From Maylandia zebra (Eukaryota; Chordata; Actinopteri; Cichliformes; Cichlidae): a stretch of DNA of 64,000 nt. The notes under the pieces were generated by a model that saw nothing but the letters and a program-made list of their open reading frames with translations, did not search any database and was not told the DNA's origin. Made by a program: the position numbers and the translations under genes. Position 1 is the first letter of the stretch. Every line of letters begins with the position of its first letter. Shown here one piece after another: positions 36,843-49,479 of the stretch. The stretch spans positions 20,330,878-20,394,877 of the forward strand of contig NC_135174.1 of assembly GCF_041146795.1 (NCBI RefSeq), read 5' to 3'.

Positions 36843-37225
36843 CCTGATCTTTGCTGACTCACTGGGAGGAATCCATGGCTCTACAATTTCAATATGAAGC
36901 ATTGGGGTGCTAATTTTGGCTATTAAGTTACCAAATATAGCTCCTTGCCCAATAAAGTGTTAAAAATTTCTGTACAGACATTTTTTTCCAAATGAATGAG
37001 GAAATGAATAAAATATGTGTTTTGACAGTGTCATAGATGTTCATAGTGGAGCAGTATTTAAAACTGGGCAGTTAGATCGAAATTAACAGCCCAGTTTATA
37101 ATGTTTGACCTCTGTTGTGTCCTGTTGTGATTCCAGTCTAAATGTCAGTTAGGTTGCATTAAAACACCTTGCAGGGTTGATTACTATTAAAGTTGAAATC
37201 GCCTGCTCATTTTTCTCTGCTGCAG
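35413..37225 (+). other. First intron of bub3
   Basis: About 1.8 kb, A/T-rich, containing the long AT palindrome at 36745-36846. No other gene or repeat family is recognised. Confidence 0.5.
36745..36846. repeat. 102-bp perfect palindrome: AT dinucleotide repeat bounded by CAGGTC and GACCTG
   Basis: CAGGTC, then 45 AT units, then GACCTG. Both the repeat and its flanks are reverse-complementary, so the whole stretch can fold back on itself. The flanks contain AGGTCA nuclear-receptor half-sites in inverted orientation. Long AT palindromes extrude cruciforms and are unstable. Confidence 0.95.
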
Positions 37226-40200
37226 ATGACAGGCTCAAACGAGTACAAGCTCAATCAGGGACCAGAGGATGGCATCTCTGCTGTCAAGTTCAGTCCCAGC
37301 ACAGCCCAGTTTCTCCTGGTTTCCTCTTGGGACTGCACTGTCCGTCTCTATGACGTGGGAGGCAACACCATGCGAATGAAGTACCAGCACACGGCTCCAG
37401 TTCTGGATTGTGCATTTTATGTAGGTCACATATTTTCTGCTTAGGTTTCTTCTTGTTATGTTATAGCCTTGAAGTCTGGTGTGCTCAAATGATAAACCTT
37501 TAACTTTCAGGATCCAACACATTCTTGGAGTGGAGGTTTAGATGCACAGTTAAAAATGCATGATTTGAACACAGACCAAGGTATGTTACTAATCTGGTAG
37601 GTGGATTAAAAACTTCCAGTAGTAAAACATATTTGTTGGAATGCTTTCATCTATATTCTGCTGGTTTCTTCTCTTTAAACAGACACAATTGTTGGAACAC
37701 ATGATGCTGCCATTCGTTGTGTAGAGTACTGCCCAGAAGTTAATGTCATGGTAACAGGTAGCTGGGATAGATCAGTTCGACTGTGGGACCCACGAACGCC
37801 CTGCAACGCTGGCACCTTTACTCAGCCAGACAAGGTAAAGCAGTAGAGCCACCACTGAGCTTAACCATATTGTTTATAAGATTGTTATATACATGTTTTC
37901 AGATCTAAATCACTAGAATTGCTATTAAAGTTTAAAAAAGAAAACATGACATTTTTGGAGATTCATCCTTTTTCAAAGCAACAAAGTATTTTGGATTCTC
38001 AGGAGGGCATTACAGGTTTAGCAGTTGTTATTGAGAATGAGTTGATAAGACTATTAATGAAAACAGGAAAATTTTTTGATGGATTTTATTTACATTTTAT
38101 TTTGGCTTTACTCCTAATACTGGTACACAGTGATGTAGCTATTAATATATTTTCTAGAAAGCTCCCTACATTAGACATTGTAATTGTATTCATTTACTTT
38201 CCCATAATGGTTAACAAAGAAAAAGATGTTAAGTTTAATATGTTTGCATGTGGTTAAGTAATGTTGTATGCATATACATTTCATATGATTTTTGGCACTG
38301 CTAGTGATGTCGCCATCTTGTCTCATAACTTGTCTTTGTCAAAGGTGTATACCCTCTCTGTGGCTGGAGATAGGCTGATTGTTGGCACAGCAGGACGACG
38401 AGTACTGGTGTGGGATTTGAGAAACATGGGATATGTGCAGCAAAGAAGAGAGTCCAGTCTGAAGTATCAGACGCGCTGCATTAGAGCCTTCCCCAACAAA
38501 CAGGTAGACTATAAAATATGAAGACTGTTAAAACCTGGCTGATAATTTGTTCTTAATAGAACCTGATAATATAGAGTCAAATTTTAACCTCATATTTTCT
38601 GTCTTGGCTCCAGGGGTATGTCTTGAGTTCAATTGAGGGACGTGTAGCTGTAGAGTACCTGGACCCAAGCCAGGAAGTTCAGAAGAAGAAATACGCTTTC
38701 AAGTGCCACAGGCTGAAGGAAGAAGGAATCGAGCATGTTTATCCTGTCAATGCCATCTCATTTCACAGTGTTCATAACACCTTTGCCACAGGTAAGATTG
38801 GCTAGTTAGTACTTGACAAAAGCAGGTATTTGTTTATTCTTAGATCTGTCTTAGCTTATATATGTATATACAAAAAGAGTCAGCTACAGAAAATATCTTA
38901 GATTTTTCTCTGACCTTCACCTCTTAACTGCCAAGGTTGCATCCAGAACTCTTGTTAATATAGATCCATATCTCAGCAATAACAAGGCCGAAAACTTTTT
39001 GAGGTTGACCTTGAACCTCTCCTTTTACCAGGTGGCTCAGATGGCTTTGTGAACATCTGGGATCCATTCAACAAGAAGCGTTTGTGTCAGTTCCATCGGT
39101 ATCCAACCAGTATTGCATCACTGGCCTTTAATAATGATGGCACCATGCTTGCAATCGCCGCTTCCTACATGTTTGAGAAAGGAGACATCAGCCACCCAGA
39201 GGATGCCATCTTTATCCGCCAGGTCACAGATGCCGAGACAAAGCCCAAGTGAGTCTTCCTCTTGTCTGCTGTGCAAAGTACTGCTCAGAATGGCAGTTTC
39301 ATACCGCTGAATCTCTGAGCAGTGCTGTTTACAATGTGCAGGTCGAGCTGCAGCATATGCTGATCTTTATCTCTGTCCATCCACTTTTCAATATCCGATA
39401 GTGAAAGATAGATGAGAACTTGAAGTCCTCCTTTCACTTTGTACATCTGTGGCTGTTATAAATATCTACTCAGTGACCAAATAAACATAAACCTTCTATA
39501 TAGCATGAGGCAGTCCATTAAAGTGGGCCTGTTATAAATACTACCCCTGTTTTGTCAAAGTCAAAAGAATTGAGGTGTTCTTTTGACTTGTTTTTCAATC
39601 CAGACCTAAAGTATTTTAAAAGGAATTCTTAATATTTCCCTCTATATCTAATTTGAAATAAATCATAGATTTTATTAGAGTTCATTTTCAGCTTTATTTG
39701 AGTAAGCTGAATAGGTACTGGCAGGTAAACATCCATAATAGTCTATAAACATCACAACATACTTTTCAAATACCAGATTGTCTCTTTCACCGTCAGCCAT
39801 ACTTGTCCCTAGAACCTGGTTGCAGAGCTCAACAGTTTCTTGTCGTGTGTTTGGTAACCACGACCTGGCATTTTGAGGCTTATCTTTGTGGTGTATATCA
39901 TAGCCATGACTATACTGGGACTCTGGCCAAAAATCCAAATCTCTTTAAGGTTATCTTTTCCTTCACCTCAGGATGCCTTAAATGTGCTTTTTTTTTCATT
40001 GGAGCTTTTAGATGTAGAAAGACTGATTGTAATCTCAATAAGCAGATGTTAAAAGTAATTTTAAAGTACCGACTTAATTAAAAGGTGAGTGGCTTTTGTC
40101 GAGAACTTCGAAAAGAAGCAATGATACAAAACTGTAGTTACCAAATGGGATATGACTTGTCTCCATGTATCAATTCAGTGATTGCTCAAGTTAATTGAAT

Positions 40201-40236
40201 CTCTTCTTGTGTTTTTTGGTTTACAGGTCAACCTAA
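37226..40236 (+). CDS. bub3: Mitotic checkpoint protein BUB3
   Basis: WD40 protein that docks BUB1 and BUBR1 (through their GLEBS motifs) to phosphorylated MELT repeats of KNL1 at kinetochores. Seven coding exons in phase: 37226-37420, 37511-37580, 37683-37834, 38345-38503, 38614-38791, 39032-39248, 40227-40236; 326 residues. The start [18 protein letters not shown] matches vertebrate BUB3. The seven-blade propeller shows [56 protein letters not shown] and [19 protein letters not shown]. The last exon codes only the end of KPKST, as in the shorter mammalian isoform. If the preceding donor is not used, the frame ends at once (AAG TGA), giving KPK. Highly conserved; secure. Confidence 0.96.
37835..38344. 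other. bub3 intron 4
   Basis: A 510-bp A/T-rich intron. An open frame of 112 codons (37919-38257) crosses it but has no codon or family signature. Confidence 0.5.
39249..40226. other. bub3 last intron
   Basis: A 978-bp intron before the 10-base coding remnant. No repeat family could be fixed. Two opposed frames at 39675-40081 have no recognisable content. Confidence 0.45.
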
Positions 40237-40600
40237 GTGCACAGAGGAAGACTTCCCTCTGCCTTTGAAGCCTTTATCACATTGGATTTATCTGCTGGCA
40301 TCCAGTGTACCATTACTATATCGTTTCCTGTCATTTCTTTCCATTCCCAAACCGCATTTGTAATTTAAGTAACAGTTGTTACATTTTCTGCTCGTTTCTG
40401 GTCTGTGTTAAATATTTCATTCTTTTATGTATTTGTCTTGTTCTTTCTCGACTAAAATCATTTTTGTATATACTGTACCTTTTTGACTTTTCTTTCCCCT
40501 TGGTCTTTTTGGTATTTTGACATTTTAACAAGGCACAGTTGCAGCTGTTCGTGGATCAGTCTTTCAGTGCTCACAGTTTGATACTTGGAATTTAATAAAT
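40237..40600 (+). terminator. bub3 3' UTR and polyadenylation signal
   Basis: A T-rich 3' UTR ends with AATAAA at 40594-40599, 358 bases after the stop and followed by a GT-rich stretch. Confidence 0.65.
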
Positions 40601-42399
40601 GTTCAAATATGACCATCATGAAGTTAATTTATACTTTGTCACATACTACCTGCATGAACAACAGCTGGAGAAATGCTAGGAATGTGTCAAGGCAATAAGG
40701 ATTGTTCTCTTGATGATGTGTTGAGGGAAAGTGATGATCCACTCATCTTGCTGTGGGCTCCACTTGCCCCCAGACAGTGACCTCTGCTGATAGACATCAG
40801 AGGTCTTTGGCCTAAACAAGATCCAGGTTTATTACTGGGGAAAATTGGGAGAAAAAAACAACTAAACTTGATGACCCAGCCTATTTAATCATCCTTTTTT
40901 TCATCATCCATTTTTAAGTGTGTGTGTATATACATCTCTCTCCCTCTCTGTCTCTCTCTCTCTCCCCAGATATAGATATATCCCTTAGTAGTGGATTTAT
41001 GGTAACTTCCAACCTATAAACAATGAGCTAATTCTGCTGTTTTAGCAGATGACAGCAGTGATGTTTCAGAGGGCTAAAACTTTTTAAAAGTGTATTATTA
41101 TCACTGAATTTATCTATAGACTGTGCCAGTTGTTACACTGATGACAGAATTAGATGCAACACAGGCTTTTGTAATGCAGTATTTGGTAATATACGACTGG
41201 CACAGTGCAGCTCTGGAAAAATATAAGCGATGTCTTTTTCCCGCAGATTTTCAATGGCATCTAATGCAGTTTCTGAAACCTTTCAGCCTAAGCATGAGAG
41301 AAGATATAGATGTCAGTTATTCTATTTAAGAGATCCTATTTTTTCCCAAATGGTTTTTATCTGCTTCTGCAGTATCCTGGAAATGATTAGTCCACTTTGG
41401 TGAAATGATGTAACTAATTCCTGTGATTGTCGATAATGAGTCTGTCTTTGACGTTAGATTAGGACTGCAGCTTAATATGAAATGGCATTCATGGAAATAG
41501 AGGGAGAATGGGCAGGGGTTTGTTATTGTGGGTGTAGTGAATTACCTTGTTTCCTGCCATTTTTGGCTTCTACTAAATTGCGAAATTTAGTGTGTTCATT
41601 AAACCCATATTGGATAGGTGTTACACAGGAAAAAGTAATTTAGCAGTCTATTTGAAAGGTGCATTAAGGCAGTTAGTATTTTTCCAACCCTTTTATTAAA
41701 AGATGTATTAAGCTCTATAATTTAACAAATTGTTGCAGATAGCTGGATTATCTATCAGCATGTTCTTCCAAATGTCTTTTTTTTTTTTTATTTCCTCTAG
41801 CAAATGTTCAGATAACCACATCTGTGGTTGTGTGGCTGGGCTCTGATTTCCAACCACTGAAGTGTTGCAGACACTTTGGCTCTACATGAAACCGTTACAT
41901 GACAATTAAAATGGGTGATTGTCCTCCAACAGCCTGTCAGGTGCATTTAACCCAACCACAAAGGGCTCTTATGTTCACTCAAGAGGGCGCAGATGACCTT
42001 CAGCAGACACCTTATCTCTCAAGACTGGTTTCTAATATTATATCAAGCTGATGATAGCCCTGCGTCGTTCGTGAGCTGGGGAAAAATGGGGAAATCACAT
42101 GATGCATCAGGAAAATATTGACCACATTCTGGTTTGTCTTACGTTTCATTGTTACTTACTGTAGACCACAAAGACACAAAGTGACACCATGCTATAATGC
42201 AGTTTCTTCAAGCTTTTAATTGTGAAATCACAATTTTAAATGATAAAAATTAAACTATGGTAATTTTTAATGAGCATAAATTATATTTCATGCTGGAAGA
42301 AAACTGATTACAAGATTTCATAACCATATCAGCACACCTACTATGGTTCAGTGTTCGAGGTTTTACTGACACCCTAACAAAGCCTCCTTTAATACTTTA
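40601..42399. other. Intergenic region downstream of bub3
   Basis: No coding exon is recognised. A short CT-rich run occurs at 40936-40968, and an AAGAGGGCGC core at 41980-41989 is a weak CTCF-like match. The rest is unremarkable A/T-rich DNA. Confidence 0.45.
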
Positions 42400-43080
42400 C
42401 AGTGCTATGAAAAATGTTTGCCCTCTTCCTGGGCAAACATTTTTTCAGTTATTTTTGCATATTTGTTACACAAATTATCAAACAAATTTTAAAATTACAA
42501 TAGAGTGATAGTCTGGAGCTGCTTTGATCCTGAAGGAGAATGTCTGGTCATCAGTTTGTGCCCTAAAGCGCAAGCACACCTGGGTTTATGCAGCAGGACA
42601 AAGATCCAAAACACACCGGTAAACTCACCTCTGCTCAAAAAACCAAAATGAAGGTTTTGGAGTGGCCTAGTCAAAGTCTAGCCCTAAAACTGAGATGCTT
42701 TGGTGTGACCTTAAACAGAAGGTTCACGCTCGAAAACCCTTCAATGGGCTGAATCAAAAAAAAATTGTCAGTAGGTCAGAATTCTTCCACAGTGATGTGA
42801 AAGGCTCATTGTCAGTTATCACAAATGCTTGATTGCAGTTTTTGCTGCCAAGAGAGGCACAAGCAGTTATTAGTTTTATGGGGCAATTACTTTTTGGCAT
42901 GGGTGAGGTAGCTTTGGATAGGTCTTTCCCCTTAATAAATGAAACCATCATTTCAAAATAGCATTTTGCATTCACTCTAGTTATCTTTGTCTAATATTAC
43001 AATTTATTTGATGATCTCAAACATGTGAAAAACATGCAAAAAAAAAATATGGATGGGGAAAGTACTTTTTCATAGCACTA
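42400..43080. mobile_element. Non-autonomous DNA transposon (MITE) with terminal inverted repeats
   Basis: The left end CAGTGCTATGAAAAATGTTT is mirrored at the right end, where TTTTTCATAGCACTA closes the element (15-base ends, one difference). Internal phrases (TTGCCCTCTTCCTGG near the left end, CAATTACTTTTTGGCATGGG near the right) belong to a family I recall as abundant in ray-finned fish. No transposase ORF remains. Confidence 0.8.
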
Positions 43081-45589
43081 TGCCACCAGTGAGGTTAAAA
43101 AGTATTTTATTTTGTAATTTTTCTAAAATATCATTCATACATTTAATTTAATAAAGAAATGTAATCCAATTTTATAATTTTAAAGACCTTATTTTTATAA
43201 GGTCTCTAAATATTTTTAAATGATTTAAATAAAGATTTGGACTGCACTGTATTTAACCTAATCTCCAGCGCAAAGCTTATGAGCCAAAATGGAATGTCAA
43301 ACCAAATATCTGTGACCCCCCCTTGTCATGCCCAGAGATTTTTAATTTACTATAGTCCAGCTCCCAGAGGAGTGCCCCTGTCCCCTGTCAGCCCTGTAAA
43401 AGAGATGGATAGCTGTGAGTGTGACACCTAGCAGTGGGTTACATGGCCTTAAGCTTTATCGCCTAATTACGCTCTAATGTAACTACAATGCTCTTGAGAA
43501 GATGTTGTCTCGCCCACCAAAGTTCCTTTAAAAGCCTCCCTGGGGCAGGGGCAGATAGGAGCGAGGCAGGCCACAGCCATGCCCGAGTGAAAGGGTTGGG
43601 TTTCGTTCCCCCGAAGTTTGGATGAAGTGGACACAGCATGCTAAATCTGGGGAGGACAAGACCATGATCTTTACTTTGGAGACTGTAGAAACTGAAAGAA
43701 ATTATACCAGTGTAACAAACTTGTATAAAAACTCAATTGATGCTGTTTTAAATTACTGAGCCACTAATGTGTTAATCACACTACCACATCTTATTAGGTT
43801 TTACATTTAGACTAACTTCACTATAAAGGGCATCGCATAATAAATGTATTTCTGTGTTTTACACAAACAGCGTAAACAAACTTAAGCATTAATATGTGGA
43901 ACGTTCGGCTACCAGGTTATCAGTTACACTTGTGTGTATCTTCCATCAATGTAAACTGTCCAAGGCCTCATAAATGGACCATTTGACCACTTATTCTTTA
44001 GAAGAGTGGTTAGCAGATGCAGATGGCACATTCAGTGGTAGAAAGTAGCTGTGACTTTTTCATAAAGTAATAAAATGCAGATTTTTTTATAGTTACCTTT
44101 GTCAAATATGAACATTTATTTGAAGATTTAAAACATTTAAGTGTGAGAAATATGGAAAAAACTAAGAAATCATGAAAGGGACAAATACTTTATCAAATGT
44201 CAAATATAAATCTGGTTTGTCCGGCATCTGGTTTTGAGCAAACACATTTACGTTTGGTGCTAATTAGCAAACGTTAGCATGCAATCAATGTAAATTGGGA
44301 TACTGTTGTGCATAATAGCATTCCTGGTAATGTTTTATCACTAGCATGGTTTTGTATTTTGTCTGGCGTGTTTTTAGCAATCTATGCCTAAATGAAAGTT
44401 CAATCTAAATAATTAAGGTTGGTGATTCAGTGGCAATGCTTTATTGCTCCTGATCATAAAGAACACCTTTTCCATGTACAGGGTGTCATATGTTACCATG
44501 ACTGGGTTGTTACCCTCCAGGGCGTGAAACCACAAGCACTTAGACATAACTGATCTGTCCTGTAGAGAGACACCCAAGTTCTCTGTCTCACACAACAGAC
44601 TCCAGAACCTTTTGCATTGTACAGATGATTTGCGGTCAGTTCTGGAGTGACAAGCAGTCTTACTTTAAATACAGGGAGGGCACATCCCCGGGGAACCTTT
44701 GAAAAACAGTAAGTAGGTATCCCCATTTAAACTGAAATCAGATTGCAGGTCTTTTCAGGCAAACCTCTTTGTGCACTCTCCATACCTATGAACTCTCTGT
44801 GCTGTTTAATGGGTTCATGGCCACAGGGCAGGGGTTACAGTTTGTCCTTCCTGCAATTAGCATTCACGGTTAGCTTAGCAGAACTAATGCACCAAATCTT
44901 TGAGGCTCAAGTTTCCTCTGTGCCTCTGGGTGAGTGTGGCCAAGATTTAACTTACTCCTTGTATCCATTTCAACCTGCTTTATTAGAGGTTATTGGCAAA
45001 ATCCCTTGCAGAATACAATTTCAAGACAGCCATTATCAGACAATTAAGTGTTAGTGTCAAATAGAAGAAGGCACAGCTAAACTTGGGCTTACCATGCAAT
45101 CATACAGCATAGCTTAAGGTTAAATACTTGCATTTATATTAACACTCAGGTCACAATGGGTGAAAGGAAAAGCCACAGTAGCCAGTGGCCTTCATTTTCA
45201 GTTCAAATCAATATAGTCCATTTCCTTTTCACTATCAATCTATATTTGCTTCTTATTTATTTGTCTAAATCCTGCATTATAAGAAAATGAAAACCCTTAG
45301 GACTATTATTGCTTTTTGTGTTTGTATATGCCCTGTGACATTTGGGTCAAGACACTGATCACAGGAACATGTATACCAATGCTATTGTCATTGTGGGCCA
45401 TGAGGATCTCATGGGTCTAGAGTAACATAACTACTTAAATGAAGCTGCTTGGAGCTGTTTTCTGGTATTAGCTTTCTTTGTATTCAGTAATATTGACTAG
45501 TTTATACAAGGACCTGTGGACGTTTATGTAGGTTGACCATAGTATTGTTTAAAAACTACAAGTTATACTACGATATTTGGCAGTACTGA
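43081..45589. other. Intergenic region
   Basis: No gene or family-level repeat is recognised. Several short frames (43237-43431, 44743-45054) lack splice-site context and known motifs. 43480-43640 is locally GC-richer and more complex than its surroundings, possibly conserved non-coding DNA. Confidence 0.4.
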
Positions 45590-46471
45590 TGCTAAATAAT
45601 ATGCACTCAAATGCCACTTTGTTAGTTACACCTGTTCAATTGTTCAACTGCTCATTATGTCAAAAATCTAATCAGCCAATCCCATGGCAATGACTCAGTG
45701 CATTAGGCATGTGAACATGGCCAAACAACCTGCTGAAGTTGAAAACAAGCATCATTAGGGAAAAACTATGATTTAAGAAACTTTGAACATGGCATGGTTG
45801 TTGGTGCCAGATGGCCTGGTCTGAGTATTTCAGAAACAGTTGATCTACTGAGATCTTTCCCCTAAACCATCTCCAGGGAATGCCTTGTTGATGCCATAGG
45901 TTAGAGGTATGAAGTATGAAGAAGTATGCAGAAGAGCATCTCTGAACCCAAAGCATGTTATACCTTGAAGCAGCAACCAAATGGAAACCGAGGCTAAAAT
46001 ACACACGGGTTCACCAAATTGGACAACATAACATTAGAAAAAAGTTCTGGTTGAATCATCTCAGAGTTATTTCTTAAACATGAAGAGAGAGCACCGGGAT
46101 GTGGTGGAACGAAAGATTCGCATCACAGATGTGCAGCCAACAAACCTGCAGCAACTGTTGATGTGATCATACTGCAACATCCCAGATCCCAAGCAGTTCA
46201 GTGACAAAAACTGAAGGGAATTTGAACTGTTACTACATCTTTGTTTAAACACAACGACCTATTTTAAACATGTTCTTTGTCCAAAGTTAGCGTCGGTAAT
46301 TGTTATAGAGAAATACATTTGATTGCCCCTCTGTTTAAGCTCCAACCTGTTACCTAAGCAAGGGGGGAAAAATCGATGTTATTGAATATAAAATACATTT
46401 GTCATTTTCTAAGTGCATTTTGTCTGAGTGATTAGTGATTGTGGTGCATTATGCTGCCTAATCAATGAGAC
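45590..46471. mobile_element. Duplicated segment, copy 1: internally deleted Tc1-like transposon with flanks
   Basis: Nearly identical to 49915-50768. The left part (ACTTTGTTAGTTACACCTGT, then AACATGGCATGGTTGTTGGT and GTATTTCAGAAACAGTTGAT) is a Tc1-like transposase gene, which in recall encodes the DNA-binding half. It jumps to the 3' part (GGGATGTGGTGGAACGAAAG), so about two thirds of the ORF is gone. Compared with copy 2 it holds one extra 28-bp stretch near 46360 and a few substitutions. It ends exactly where the ERV LTR begins. Confidence 0.8.
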
Positions 46472-47016
46472 TGTTAAGGTTCAAAATATTGGGGATGGAG
46501 ACAAGAGAAAAAACCACAATAACAACACTGGTCCGGCCGGGTTGAGTCAAACGATGATTTTAATGAACACACGCGTGGGAGATGGACACTGATGCAGACA
46601 GCCTCAAAATCTCAAAATGGTGGAGCATTGCTCAAACTTTTATAGCCTCTGGTGCCTCCACCTTATCATACAAAGCCTAAACATTCACATGCTTTCTCTC
46701 ACACAGCGCCTAAGCTACGACCTTGGCTCCCTGTTTATCTGCTCCTGCTGAAATAGGGCAGAAAACTCCAGCACACTCTGTTCTCTTCTACTCAGACAAA
46801 TTAGATTTCTTATAACTCAGCAGTATAATGCATCATAAAACAATATCATTCATTCACAACAAGTCAGCAGTTTAATGTAATGCAAATCAGTTTAACTAAT
46901 GCAATAGTTATCAGCTTCTTCTGATTCAGGAGAATAATGCAAACTAAAACTACATAATAATTCACAATCTTTAATTAGGGGTATAACATGGCATAAAATA
47001 ATATTATAATCTAACA
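46472..47016 (-). mobile_element. ERV-type LTR, minus strand (3' LTR)
   Basis: On the minus strand this 545-bp unit starts TGTTAGATT and ends CCTTAACA, i.e. the TG...CA ends of an LTR within matching TGTTA/TAACA termini. A TATA box (TATAAAAG, plus 46637-46644) is followed about 80 bases later by an ATTAAA polyadenylation signal (plus 46558-46563), so U3, R and U5 are in the expected order. Immediately upstream on the minus strand is a polypurine run (AGGGGGAAT). This identifies it as the 3' LTR of a retrovirus-like element running right to left. No 5' LTR is found in the window. Confidence 0.75.
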
Positions 47017-47027
47017 ATTCCCCCTGA

Positions 47028-47052
47028 TGAGGTCATTAGAATAATGACCTCA
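47028..47052. repeat. Perfect 11-bp inverted repeat beside the LTR
   Basis: TGAGGTCATTA, loop GAA, TAATGACCTCA. It lies 12 bases inside the LTR boundary, immediately internal to the polypurine run. Confidence 0.9.
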
Positions 47053-48271
47053 CAAACACCCTGTAGCCCAGTGTGGCCGGGTTCATCTCTTCTCACTCCT
47101 GAGGTCCTTTGTCCCCCTGACGGGCAAACCATATGTAAGATGACCTCTGTGTTTGCGCAAGTCAGGTGCAAGACAAACTATTACTACAAGGATAGCAGGT
47201 CCAGATGACACTCCCCTGTTCTCCCACAGCTTTATTTGGTGTTCCCTTATACCATTCAGACGTAGACTAGAACCTCTGTCCGAAGAGCTCTTAACCTTTA
47301 TTTTATTGCTGCAGCTACCAGTGTCGTCCAGTTGCGTGATCCTCTGTTCTTCTTACTTCAACCTCAGGGGTTAGACAACCCTTCAGTCGTGACACAGATC
47401 AGGGGATTATTCTGCCCCTATTTCAAACAACGATCTGTGTATCCTCGGGTCCTGTGTCTCCCGTGTATCCTCCAGAAAAGAACAGGAAGGCGTCCCCCTT
47501 TTGCCCAAGAGCCTCTCGAACCTCGTTGGTCTGGTGTTTCCGGATTTCCATCAACCCCTTCATGGTTATTGCTGTATTTATGGGATTCATCCTTTTGAAG
47601 TGGCTAGCTGGAGCCCAAACGCCATGACCCTTGGACCCAGTTGGTGTCTCGGCAGTCACTGTATCTGTCTCTGCTGCGAAGGACCCTCGTATCTCTGTGG
47701 CCTCGTCTGGTGTCTGTTCCTTTCTCTGTAAGAGACAGAAAACCAAAACACCTCTCTTCCTAACCCTAATAATCTAATGTTGTTATCTACTGACCTTCTA
47801 GTGATTCAAAATTGGTCTAAAACATTCAGAATGTCCCAGGGACTTATTCTAATCATATCTTATGTGTGTGTAAGCGTGTTTGCATTTAGCCCTCTGCACT
47901 CAAGGCGTTTCCTACACTTTATCAGTCCGGACAGTCACGCCGAACGAAGCTTCTGACCTTCAAAAGGCCGAGTGCCAACTCGTTATAAGCACATTTGCAA
48001 GGTGTGTCTGAAAATTATTGAAACCCCTCTTTTTAACAAAAGACAAAGAAATTAACAAATCTTCTAAGCGCTATTCAGTTCATTTCAATGAGTTATGATT
48101 AAACATGAAAGTGATAGTTTATGCTTTTTCACTGATTCTCTAAAAGGTCCGTCTTCTCGGACCGCTATTAGCTTAAGCTTTACCATTCCTAAATTATTAA
48201 AGACACAAATGAAGTTATAAATTGTTCAAATAATCCTTGTTTGATGTTAAAGCTCAACCTTCCCCCCCTTT

Positions 48272-48295
48272 TTTGACACATTCCAATGTGTCAAA
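48272..48295. repeat. Perfect 11-bp inverted repeat in the ERV internal remnant
   Basis: TTTGACACATT, loop CC, AATGTGTCAAA, following a run of seven C and six T. The arrangement repeats that at 47028: a polypurine run (minus strand) next to a short perfect hairpin. Confidence 0.9.
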
Positions 48296-49479
48296 TCAAC
48301 GGAGCTAGAACATTAAAAAAAAGTTAGGCAGCTACAAAGTTTCCCAGACTCTTAAGGTGATCCGCGTGTAACGTTCTGACTCAGGTATTTAATATTTTAA
48401 TAAATGTCGTTTAATTAACTGCCACTATTTAAACTAACCTTAAAGACATAATTGAAGAAAAGATCACAAAGAATAACATGATATCAATGTTATGTAAGCG
48501 CGTGCGGCCTTCTATGCTCGAAGCCTTTCCCCTCAATAGATCAGTCAGACATTCGCGCTGACTGTAGCTTTTAACCCTTATTAACTTGAGCACAACTCTA
48601 CAATGAGCAACAAATCGCGATATGTATAAAAATGATCATGGTTACACCTGCAATGAAAAATTATATCATTATCCTAACACCTGTAAATAGAAGATTCATC
48701 AGAGGTTATAACAATCACAGGAACACAGATGTTAGTATAAGGTCAAAAGCTTCAATAAATGATCATCGATGCAATGCTTGTTGCATGATTCTCATACAAT
48801 AATAATGCTGACATTAAAATAACAGTAAAACACCCCCTTTTGTCTCGTTTCACTTGACACCTAAACGTTTATAAATGCCTCTTTTATTCTTGATTTTATT
48901 TCCCCCTTTTCTCCCCTTACTGACCACAGCAGGGGGATCTTAGTTTTGAATCAGCCATGAATCCAGCTCACCTGATTCATCAGTGAGCTCCACCATCACT
49001 GGCGTCTGACAGGGTGGTGCTGCATACTCTTCCTTTAATGTCACTATTTTCAACCTGTTAATGAGAGTGTTTAAACCTGAAGTCGACTACGTCCACAACA
49101 AGTCAATACAGCTGTAAATGTGGCCAATTATCAATCTATTACCAATCAATAACAACAGATAACTTCTATTTTATGCATGCTTTTAATCAACCACTCACCC
49201 AGAGGATCTCCAATCCCAGGAAATGCCTTCTCCTCCTTTAATGAGTCTGTCCTCCTTCCATGCCCTGGTAACTGGTCCATCCAGAGCCATATGATCTCAA
49301 ATATACATACAACAAGCCAAACCACACCTTGGTCACACCAACCCTCCTCCGCCCCGAAGATGTCCAATGCCATCCTAGTATGGACTGTCAAATGTGGCTT
49401 TAACGCTGACTGTTCTGACAATCCATTTTATAACGTTCCTGGTCAGATTTGCCAATCTCTGCACCAGGGTTTTAAACGT

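Noticed and set aside
37919-38257. 112-codon frame inside a bub3 intron as an extra exon
   Set aside because: The flanking bub3 exons join in phase without it and it has no WD40 content.
45672-46004. 110-codon minus-strand frame occurring identically twice (also 49997-50329)
   Set aside because: It is the antisense of the deleted Tc1-like transposase and is duplicated only because the segment is.
47153-47746. Cluster of frames on both strands near the LTR
   Set aside because: Probably ERV remnant sequence with higher GC; no motif allows assignment to gag, pol, env or an accessory gene.
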